Of a stretch of DNA of 58,178 bases, positions 1-6,589 are shown piece after piece. A model generated the notes under the pieces. That model did no database searches. It worked only from the letters and a program-made list of their open reading frames with translations, and had not been told where the DNA came from. Within the stretch, counting starts at the first letter, position 1; the number at the start of each line of letters is the position of its first letter. The DNA comes from Pirellulales bacterium (GTDB taxonomy: Bacteria > Planctomycetota > Planctomycetia > Pirellulales > Thermoguttaceae). A program made the translations under genes and the position numbers. Location of the stretch: positions 1 through 58,178 of the forward strand of contig JAFGDS010000084.1 of the NCBI GenBank assembly GCA_016931995.1. The letters run 5' to 3'.

Positions 1-1
1 G

Positions 2-670
2 GACGCCCAATGGCGGCTCCTGTTCGCGCTATCGCGATTCGGTGGTCTGCGGTGTCCATCCGAGCACCTTGGCTTGCGGTGGCGGGACGTGGATTGGGCC
101 GGCGGTCGAATCACGGTCCACAGTCCCAAGACGGAACACCATGAAGGCGGCGCTTCCCGCCAGATCCCCATTTTCCCCGAGCTTCGCCCGTACCTGGAGG
201 AAGTGTGGGACCAGGCCGAGCCGGGCGACGAGTACGTTATCACCCGGTATCGAAACGACAATGCCAACCTGCGGACCCAGTTGGAGCGGATCCTCTACAA
301 GGCGGGCCTGAAGCCGTGGCCGAAGCTATTCCAGAATCTTCGTTCTACCCGCCAGACGGAACTGGCGGAGACCTACCCGATGCACGTCGTTTGCGAGTGG
401 ATTGGCAACAGCCAAGCGGTGGCCGCGAAGCATTACCTTCAAGTGACCGATGAACACTTCGCGCACGCAACGCGGAATCCCACCCCGAACAGGGCGCGCA
501 AGGCGGTGCGGAATCCGGTGCAGCAAGCGCACGAAACCTCTTGCAGGGCGAAGAAGCCCGAGACAAGAAACCCTTGTTTTTCCGAGGTTTTCGATGGGGT
601 GCAGCCGCTTGCTACCCCCCAAGTGGGCGATACGGGACTCGAACCTGTGACCCCTAGCTTGTCGAGCTAG
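2..670 (+). CDS. Tyrosine recombinase/integrase, C-terminal part (5' end off window)
   Basis: The reading frame is open from the first bases, so only the catalytic domain (222 residues) is seen. It carries the first catalytic Arg in GGLRCPSE (about residue 17), a beta-hairpin Lys in SPKTEHH, a box-II-like LRSTRQTEL, and the nucleophile Tyr in AAKHYLQ. The usual His of LGH before the Tyr is Asn (WIGNSQ), a common substitution. The family cuts and rejoins DNA through a Tyr-DNA link. The last 15 or so residues ([14 protein letters not shown]) are antisense translation of the neighbouring tRNA gene, so the gene ends inside its probable attachment site. The family is certain; whether the enzyme is active is not. 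Confidence 0.85.
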   Translation, partial: DAQWRLLFALSRFGGLRCPSEHLGLRWRDVDWAGGRITVHSPKTEHHEGGASRQIPIFPELRPYLEEVWDQAEPGDEYVITRYRNDNANLRTQLERILYKAGLKPWPKLFQNLRSTRQTELAETYPMHVVCEWIGNSQAVAAKHYLQVTDEHFAHATRNPTPNRARKAVRNPVQQAHETSCRAKKPETRNPCFSEVFDGVQPLATPQVGDTGLEPVTPSLSS

Positions 671-698
671 TGCTCTAACCAAACTGAGCTAATCGCCC
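624..698 (-). tRNA. tRNA-Val (GAC)
   Basis: A full cloverleaf folds on the minus strand: acceptor GGGCGAT/ATCGCCC and D stem GCTC/GAGC are perfect, and anticodon stem CTAGC/GCTAG closes the seven-base loop TCGACAA, giving anticodon GAC. No CCA is encoded. Two oddities are visible: position 33 is C instead of the near-universal U, and the T stem ACAGG/CCCGT has one A-C mismatch. The integrase gene on the other strand ends within it. It could be a working gene or a copy slightly altered by integration. Confidence 0.8.
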
Positions 699-800
699 GG
701 GCGCGGCCGCGTCCAACTGCGGCGCGGCGGAAACGTTATGATAGCCGCGCTCCCGTCGCCCTGCAATCCTGCCCCGGGGCGTTCGATCGGTCCGCCACGA

Positions 801-845
801 CGCAAAACGAACAAGCCCCCGGACCGGATGTGGATCCGAGGGCTT
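801..845 (-). terminator. Probable terminator after the cold-shock gene
   Basis: On the minus strand an 11-bp stem, AAGCCCTCGGA with TCCGGGGGCTT (one G-T pair), closes an 11-base loop and is followed by GTTCGTTTT. It lies about 105 bases downstream of the cold-shock gene. The T tract is short, so termination may be partial. Confidence 0.5.
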
Positions 846-950
846 CGCAGGCAAACCGTTCAAAACGCGGCAGAGCCCTAAAACACGTCCGCCAACTCGG
901 TCCAACCTGCTCGGGTCGAGCGGGCTGGCGCCGCGTTGAGCGACCGGCGT

Positions 951-1148
951 TCAGACAATTTTGACGTTTTCGGCTCGCGGGCCCTTGGGGCTGGTTCCCT
1001 CCTCGAACTGGACGGCCTGGCCCTCGCGAAGTTCTTCGAAGCTCGTTCCTTCAACGGACGAGTGATGGAAGAAGAGATCGCCTTTGTCCCCCTTGATAAA
1101 ACCGAATCCCTTCTCCGTGACGAGCTTCCTGATGGTACCCTGCGGCAT
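951..1148 (-). CDS. Cold-shock domain protein (CspA family)
   Basis: This 65-residue protein is the usual CspA length. It has the RNP1-type motif KGFGFIKG (residues 13-20) and the RNP2-like motif DLFFHHS (24-30) on a five-strand OB fold that binds single-stranded RNA/DNA and melts RNA structure in the cytoplasm. The ATG at 1148 follows GGAGT at good spacing and the protein begins MPQGTIRK, as in the family. It appears to be monocistronic, with a terminator-like hairpin downstream and a TATAAT box far upstream that implies a long leader. Confidence 0.95.
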   Translation of the reverse strand: MPQGTIRKLVTEKGFGFIKGDKGDLFFHHSSVEGTSFEELREGQAVQFEEGTSPKGPRAENVKIV

Positions 1149-1379
1149 GTGTGCCACTCCTACGAAACGGAACGTGAAACGAACGGTGGCCGATCGCCCT
1201 CCTCCCCGCCTCTCCCCGGTCAAGGATGACGCCAGCCGAACGATACAAGGGGCCAAACTAACCGCATTTGGAGCCAGGTGCCTTCCAGGAAGGTCGTCGC
1301 TGCGCAAACCGTAGTGACGGGCACAAGCACTCTGACCGACGTGGGGACCCGCGCCCGAGCACCCCTTACACATTCGGGT

Positions 1380-1385
1380 ATTATA
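1380..1385 (-). promoter_or_regulatory. Possible -10 box (TATAAT) for the cold-shock gene
   Basis: A perfect TATAAT lies on the minus strand about 230 bases upstream of the csp start codon. No convincing -35 box is seen 16-18 bases further up. If used, it would give a leader of roughly 225 nt. Confidence 0.35.
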
Positions 1386-1461
1386 CTAACTAATTTGGGC
1401 CTGGGAAGATGTTCCTTCGGCGGCAGGGTCGCCTTTCTTGGGGGGGAGGGGTGTCCGGCCG

Positions 1462-1743
1462 CTAGGCCGTCCGGCTGAGAATCTCCAGAAGATGGTAGCC
1501 AAACTGGGTCCGGATCGGGCCGTGGACCTTTCCCAGTTCGTCGCAAAATACCACGCGGTCAAACTCCGGAACCATCTGGCCTTGACTGAACTCGCCCAAA
1601 TCCCCACCCTCCCTGGAAGACGGGCACTGGGAATGGCGTCGGGCCATCTCGGCAAAATCAGCTCCGTTCTCGATTTGGGCCTTCAACTCCTCACAGGCCT
1701 CCTTCGTTTCAACCAAAATGTGACGTGCGCGAGCGCGAGCCAT
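1462..1743 (-). CDS. ppiC: Peptidyl-prolyl cis-trans isomerase, parvulin type
   Basis: This is a 93-residue single-domain parvulin, the same length as E. coli PpiC and close to it across the sequence (for example NGADFAEMARRHS, GGDLGEFSQGQMVPEF and TQFGYHLLEIL). It catalyses cis-trans isomerisation of prolyl bonds in protein folding. There is no signal peptide, so it is cytoplasmic. The start codon is preceded by AGGAAAAGG. A TATAAT lies on the minus strand at 1885-1890, which could serve as its promoter, although no -35 box is clear. The 5' neighbour is a small membrane protein of unknown function. Confidence 0.93.
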   Translation of the reverse strand: MARARARHILVETKEACEELKAQIENGADFAEMARRHSQCPSSREGGDLGEFSQGQMVPEFDRVVFCDELGKVHGPIRTQFGYHLLEILSRTA

Positions 1744-1905
1744 GAACGGGGACCTTTTCCTGCTTGAATGGGGGACAAGGAGACACAACCCGCCTGTCAG
1801 ATGCATCCACGAACTCCACATTCTAACGATCAGAAGACGAGCGACAAGGCTTTTCCGTTCCCCCAACGCGCCTTTTGAGCGTCTATTATAGCTATCCGAT
1901 CACCC

Positions 1906-2205
1906 CTAGTACGGGTGGCTCACCCCATCTGAACACGGTGGACGTCGTCGATGTCTCGCGGTACGGCCCAGACAAGCGCTCGGCGCGGCAATAGCCTCTC
2001 GGACGCGGGCGAGACAAAGGCGCTTCACCGCGCCGTCGGCGGCATCAACAGTTGCTCGATTGCGGCGTGAAACTCCCGTTCGCGACCCGGTCGATAGCCA
2101 GTAATTCACCAGCACCACCAACGCGCCGAGGCCCAGGACCAGCAGCCATCCCACGGGCAGACGCGAAGCGGGGGAAGACGATTCCGAAGGAGGATTCCCG
2201 TCCAT
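1906..2205 (-). CDS. Small single-pass membrane protein, unknown
   Basis: This 99-residue protein has one clear transmembrane segment (about residues 18-37, VGWLLVLGLGALVVLVNYWL), a Ser/Pro-rich N-terminus and a basic C-terminal half. The ATG at 2205 has AGGAG seven bases upstream, which supports translation. I do not recognise a family. The C-terminal half has a composition like random GC-rich sequence, so the true stop could have been lost. It sits between ppiC and uvrC, all on the minus strand. Confidence 0.5.
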   Translation of the reverse strand: MDGNPPSESSSPASRLPVGWLLVLGLGALVVLVNYWLSTGSRTGVSRRNRATVDAADGAVKRLCLARVREAIAAPSACLGRTARHRRRPPCSDGVSHPY

Positions 2206-2236
2206 GGCATATCTCCTAGTTACATTGCGATTGACT

Positions 2237-2298
2237 GCCACTGGTTTCACCAGTGCGATGGGAGGCCGAGGTTCATGCACTGGCGGAGCCAGTGGCAC
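2237..2298. repeat. Two palindromic repeats (CCACTGG...CCAGTG family)
   Basis: Two copies of the dispersed palindrome seen elsewhere in the window: GCCACTGGTTTCACCAGTGC (2237-2256) and, reversed, GCACTGGCGGAGCCAGTGGC (2277-2296). They fill the gap between uvrC and the small membrane protein. Confidence 0.75.
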
Positions 2299-2306
2299 GC
2301 GCGAAT

Positions 2307-3635
2307 CTATTCTTCCAGCGTGGACTTGCGGCGGAGGATGTGGTGGTAGTGTTGGGCGAAGCGGTGGGCTTCGTCGCGGACGTATTGCAGCAGCCGCAGG
2401 GCGAAGCCGTGCCGACCCAACCGCAGCGGTTCGTCGGCGCCGGGCGTGTAGACTTCTTCCTCGCGTTTGGCCAAGGAGATGACCGTTGGCGGCGCGAGGG
2501 GAAGCGCCGCCAGGGCCGCCAGGGCGGCATGGAGCTGGCCGCGCCCGCCGTCGACCAGGAGCAGATCCGGCAGAACGTCGTTTTCGGCCTCGAGGCGATG
2601 GAATCGCCTGGCGACGACCTCGTGTATGGCCGCGAAGTCGTCCACGCCCTCGACCAGGCGGAGTTTGAACCGCCGGTATCCGGGGCGGAAGGGCAGCCCG
2701 TCGAGGAAACGCACGACGCTGGCCACGGTGTCGCGCCCACCCAGATGCGCCACGTCCACGCCCTCGATCACCCGCGGCGGCGCGGCCAGATGGAGCACCT
2801 TTTGCAAGCCGACGAGCCCTTTGCGGGGATCGACGGGGAAGACCTCGGGCTGAACGTGGGTGTCCAACTCGCCTCGCTGGTCGAGGGTTTCGAGCGAGGT
2901 AATCTGATCGCGCAGCTCGGCGGCTTCCTCAAAACGAAGGGCCTCGGACGCGGCGGCCATGTCGCGGCGCATTTGGGCCAGAAGCGAGTCCTTCTTGCCT
3001 TCGAGAAACCGCTGTAGCCGATGGATGCCCTTGCGGTAGTCGTCCTTGGCGATTCGGAGATTGCACGGCGCCGTACACTGATTGATCGACGCCAGGAGGC
3101 AGGGCCGGAACCATCGCCAACGGTCGTTCCGCTCGTCGATATCCAGCGAACACGTGCGGAACCTGAAGATTTTCTGCAACACCTGGACCGCGCCGCGCAG
3201 CCCGGCGGAATTGGCGAACGGCCCAAAGAGCTTCGTCCCGCGCGGTTTCGGCGCCCGCGTCACGCGGACCCGGGGATAGTCCTCGCGCGTGGTGATCTCG
3301 AGGTAGGGGAACGTCTTGTCGTCGCGGAGTTCCTTGTTGAATTTCGGAAGAATGTCCTTGACGAGCCGGGCCTCGATCAGCAGGGCATCGACCTCGCTGG
3401 CCGCTTCGAGGTAGTCGATGTCGCGGATCTCGCGGACCAGGCCGGCGGTGCGGGCATCCTCGGCGGCGGCCTTGAGGAAGTAGCTTCCGGCGCGGCTGCG
3501 GAGGTCCTTCGCCTTGCCCACGTAGAGGACGCGGCCCGCCGCGTCCTTCATCAAATACACGCCCGGCGCGCGCGGAAACGAGCGGACCTTTTGGGCCGCC
3601 AGGGAGTTGTCGTCGGGTTTGGGGGAAGAGGGCAT
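2307..3635 (-). CDS. uvrC: UvrABC excinuclease subunit C, short form
   Basis: The protein (442 residues) has an N-terminal GIY-YIG nuclease domain (PGVYLMKD...LYVGKAK, residues 24-43), a UVR motif (LRFEEAAELRDQ, about 220) that contacts UvrB, and the UvrC RNase-H-like nuclease domain with Asp in GVDVAH and LLVDGGRGQL and His in RDEAHRFA. With UvrB it makes the 3' and 5' incisions in nucleotide-excision repair. It ends just after RDEAHRFAQHYHH. The C-terminal tandem helix-hairpin-helix domain of typical UvrC (about 600 residues) is missing. The ATG at 3635 was chosen because upstream sequence runs into a palindromic repeat. Confidence 0.95.
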   Translation of the reverse strand: MPSSPKPDDNSLAAQKVRSFPRAPGVYLMKDAAGRVLYVGKAKDLRSRAGSYFLKAAAEDARTAGLVREIRDIDYLEAASEVDALLIEARLVKDILPKFNKELRDDKTFPYLEITTREDYPRVRVTRAPKPRGTKLFGPFANSAGLRGAVQVLQKIFRFRTCSLDIDERNDRWRWFRPCLLASINQCTAPCNLRIAKDDYRKGIHRLQRFLEGKKDSLLAQMRRDMAAASEALRFEEAAELRDQITSLETLDQRGELDTHVQPEVFPVDPRKGLVGLQKVLHLAAPPRVIEGVDVAHLGGRDTVASVVRFLDGLPFRPGYRRFKLRLVEGVDDFAAIHEVVARRFHRLEAENDVLPDLLLVDGGRGQLHAALAALAALPLAPPTVISLAKREEEVYTPGADEPLRLGRHGFALRLLQYVRDEAHRFAQHYHHILRRKSTLEE

Positions 3636-3713
3636 GGCGATGATGGGGGCAACCCGGTGCTCGCTCCCCGTGGTATCTCGTGGCCGAGAGACCGTACGGG
3701 AAGCTGATTGTGA

Positions 3714-3777
3714 GTGCCACTGGCTCCGCCAGTGCGCGACGGCCGGCAGCCCACGGCACTGGCGAAGCCAGTGGCAC
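3714..3777. repeat. Inverted pair of CCACTGGCTCCGCCAGTG palindromes
   Basis: One copy reads GTGCCACTGGCTCCGCCAGT (3714-3733, continuing GC) and a second, inverted copy reads CACTGGCGAAGCCAGTG with flanking GGCAC (3757-3777). Each can fold as a hairpin, and the two can pair with each other. They lie in the uvrC-MMPL intergenic space. Confidence 0.8.
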
Positions 3778-3947
3778 ACCGCGTCTTCACGGGACGGTCC
3801 CCGTTGGAGCCGCCGGTACGTTATCCTACGCGAAAACGACGCCCTGGGGCCATGCCTACGCGGGGGGTACGGGGGGAAGGGCCTTTGGCGAGCATTGCCG
3901 GGCAAGCCGAGGGTGTCCGGGAATTGGGAGGGCGAGGCTCCCGGTCG

Positions 3948-6371
3948 TCAGGGAGCATTCCGAGCGGGCGCCTCGGGCGGAACGGTTTGCGGCTGGCGTC
4001 GGGCTAGGATGGCGAGGAAGGCGGGCACGAGGATGGTGCGGATAACGAAGGTGTCCAGCAGCACGCCCAACGACAGGGCGAAGCCCAGCTCTTGCATGGT
4101 GCCCAGCGTGCCGGAAATCATGGCGGCGAAGGTCCCGGCCATAATGACGCCGCAGCTTGTGATGATCCCGCCGGTCCGCGCCACGGCGACGCGGAGGCCT
4201 TCGAGCGGCCCGAGCCGCCGCTGCTCCTCGAACACGCGCGTGGCCAGGTAGATATTGTAGTCCTCGCCCACCGCGATGAGGATGACGAACAGGAAGAGAG
4301 GCACCTTCCAGTCGAGACCTCCGTAGGCCGGGCCGGCAAGCCAACCGAAGACGAGTTCGGTGGTCCCGATGGTGACGAAATAGCCCAACAGCACGGAGAG
4401 GATCAGATAAACGCAGATGACCGGCCGGCGGAGGATGAACACGAGCACGGCCAGCACGCTCATCACCACGAGGATCTGGATCCGAAACCGGTCGCTGGTG
4501 GTGACCGCCTCCAGGTCGCGCAGGCCCGAGGCGGTGCCGACCATGTCGAACTCCGTCCCGTGCCAGGGCGAGGCGGGATCGGCGGCCTTGGCCAGCAGGT
4601 GCTCCTCAACGGCGACTAGCAGCCGAACGCTCTCCTTGGAAAAGGGAGCGTATTGCGTCACCAAATCGAACCGCGTGATCTGCCCCGCCCGTGGCGGCGC
4701 CTGGCTCACGAAGGCAGCCTTGGTCTTGGGATGCGAGAGCGCCGCGAGCTTGTGCCGGCCGGCTTCGCTCAAGGGATTGAAGCTGCCGGGCGTGTCGCCC
4801 AGCGGCTCGGTCAGACTGCGGACGCTCTCGATCGGCCGGACCGTGCGGCCCTGACTATCGGTGTAGACCAGGTCGAACAGCTCGCTGGTGAGTCGGGCGA
4901 TTCGCGCCCGGCCTTCCTTACTGTCGAAGTTCGTGCCCTCTTGCCGCGCGAGGACGGTGAGCGGACCGGTCTGGTCGGCGGGAAAGTAGCGCCACAAGAG
5001 GCGCGTGCCCTGCACGCTGGGCCGGTCCGCCCGCAGTTCGTGCAAGAGGTCGTAGTTCACCGGCACGGCGAACCGCCAGGCGGCGTTGGGCTCGACCGAG
5101 CCGAAGAGGTTCTCCCACGCCACGCGCACCGGCCGCATGAGCGGAGCCAAAACGAGCAGGCTCACGACGAGGATGGTCCCCGGACGAGCTAGAATTCCGC
5201 GGGCGAGCCGCTCCCACAAGTTGGCCGTCCACACCCGCCCCCCCGCGCCCGAGGCCGACGACGCCGCGGCAAATGGCCAGAAGACCCCGCGACCGAAGCC
5301 CCGCAACAAAGCAGGGGCCACCGTGACGCAGGCGACCAACGTCACGGCCAGACACATGGCGATGGCCGGGCCGCTGTTGCTGAATTTGCCGAAGTCGGCG
5401 AAGAACATCATGCCCAGGCCGACAATCGTCGTCAGCGCGCTGGCCGCCAGGGCGCTGCCCACGTGTTTGACGGCCTCGGCCACGGCCTGGGGTGGGTCCA
5501 GCCCTCGGGCGAGCTCCTCCTTGTATCGCGAGATGAGAAACAAGCAAAAATCGGTGCCCGACCCGTAGAGAATCACGACGACGAAGATCCGCGTCGTCTT
5601 GAAAATCTTGAAATCGAACCAATCGAACACGCCGCTAAGCTGCGTGGCCATGGCCACGAGATCCATGGCCACGAGCGTCGAGGCGCCGATCGTCACCAAC
5701 GGCACGACGACCAAGCCAGGGGCGCGGTATACGATCAGTAGTATCACGACGACGAGGAAGATCGTCATCCGCTCGGTGTTGAGGATGCTCTCCTCGGCGG
5801 CGAAAAGCATGTCGGCCCCGATGGCCGCGGAGCCGCTGATGCCCAGCGTGAGCCCCGGCGGAAAGTCCGGCGCGTCGGCGGTTTCCTTCAGCGTGGCGTG
5901 GATCCGCCGAAGGAGATCCATATTGTCGATGGCCATGAACTCGCCGCGCAGGTGCAGCACGATCAAGGCGGCCTGGCCCTCGTTGGTCACGGGGCTCAGG
6001 AGCTTCTTGCCGATCACCGGCGTGTCGTAGCTCCACACGTCGGCCACCAGGTCGTCGGTCGACTTGCCCGGCGGGAAGGCCGCAAGCAGTTTCTGGCCGA
6101 CCTCGAAGTCCTCGCCGGATAGCGGCCCGTCCTTGCGGGCCAGCACCAGCGCCACCTGGCTCTTCGAAAAGAAACCCGGGAAGTTGTCCTCCAGGATCCG
6201 CTGTCCCCGAACGCTGGTCATGACGTCGGGCAGATAGGCGAAGTCGCCGTCGTGGGTGACGTCGTCCCAACGCGGCGCGACGGCGTGGATGCCCACGCAC
6301 AGCATGAGCCAGGCAAACAAAATGAACGACCACCGGCGCGAGACCAGGCGGCCGAGTCGTTCGGAAAACAC
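3948..6371 (-). CDS. RND/MMPL-family exporter
   Basis: This is an inner-membrane protein of about 807 residues with the two-half MMPL/RND plan: one N-terminal helix (WSFILFAWLMLCVGI), a large external loop, then a block of helices, and the same plan again. Each half has the typical acidic-aromatic motif in the membrane, GTDFCLF (about residue 274) and GEDYNIYL (near 700), followed by a basic/acidic helix end (SRYKEEL and ATRVFEEQ). These Asp residues carry protons in relatives. The substrate is unknown; members export lipids, hopanoids or siderophore-like molecules. GTG at 6371 has GGGAG about 10 bases upstream; a TTG at 6407 is the alternative start. Confidence 0.85.
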   Translation of the reverse strand: MFSERLGRLVSRRWSFILFAWLMLCVGIHAVAPRWDDVTHDGDFAYLPDVMTSVRGQRILEDNFPGFFSKSQVALVLARKDGPLSGEDFEVGQKLLAAFPPGKSTDDLVADVWSYDTPVIGKKLLSPVTNEGQAALIVLHLRGEFMAIDNMDLLRRIHATLKETADAPDFPPGLTLGISGSAAIGADMLFAAEESILNTERMTIFLVVVILLIVYRAPGLVVVPLVTIGASTLVAMDLVAMATQLSGVFDWFDFKIFKTTRIFVVVILYGSGTDFCLFLISRYKEELARGLDPPQAVAEAVKHVGSALAASALTTIVGLGMMFFADFGKFSNSGPAIAMCLAVTLVACVTVAPALLRGFGRGVFWPFAAASSASGAGGRVWTANLWERLARGILARPGTILVVSLLVLAPLMRPVRVAWENLFGSVEPNAAWRFAVPVNYDLLHELRADRPSVQGTRLLWRYFPADQTGPLTVLARQEGTNFDSKEGRARIARLTSELFDLVYTDSQGRTVRPIESVRSLTEPLGDTPGSFNPLSEAGRHKLAALSHPKTKAAFVSQAPPRAGQITRFDLVTQYAPFSKESVRLLVAVEEHLLAKAADPASPWHGTEFDMVGTASGLRDLEAVTTSDRFRIQILVVMSVLAVLVFILRRPVICVYLILSVLLGYFVTIGTTELVFGWLAGPAYGGLDWKVPLFLFVILIAVGEDYNIYLATRVFEEQRRLGPLEGLRVAVARTGGIITSCGVIMAGTFAAMISGTLGTMQELGFALSLGVLLDTFVIRTILVPAFLAILARRQPQTVPPEAPARNAP

Positions 6372-6416
6372 TGCGCGCGGACTCCCTCGGGGCCATCCAC
6401 GGGACAACCTTTTGAT

Positions 6417-6570
6417 CCTACCAGATCAGGCGCCCTTGCCAAGAGACGGGCGTCGTGCGCCGGCGCGAGCCTGACCGCAAAGTCGGGCCAAAACCCGCAG
6501 ATTGCGCCAGCGATACTGCGTCACGAACGATCGCGCAAATTGACGAGGCGGGGAGGTTTTGGTGGGGTGG
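6417..6570. repeat. MITE-like dispersed repeat, copy A (degenerate)
   Basis: About 154 bp that aligns imperfectly with the 160-bp element at 9717-9876. Shared blocks are CTACCA at the start, CTTGCCAAGA-ACGGGC, AAGTCGGG, and a right end of the form AATTGACGAGG-GGG-GGTTT. The terminal inverted repeats are less well kept than in the other copy. Confidence 0.6.
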
Positions 6571-6589
6571 CGTGCGGGTGTCGAGCTGC

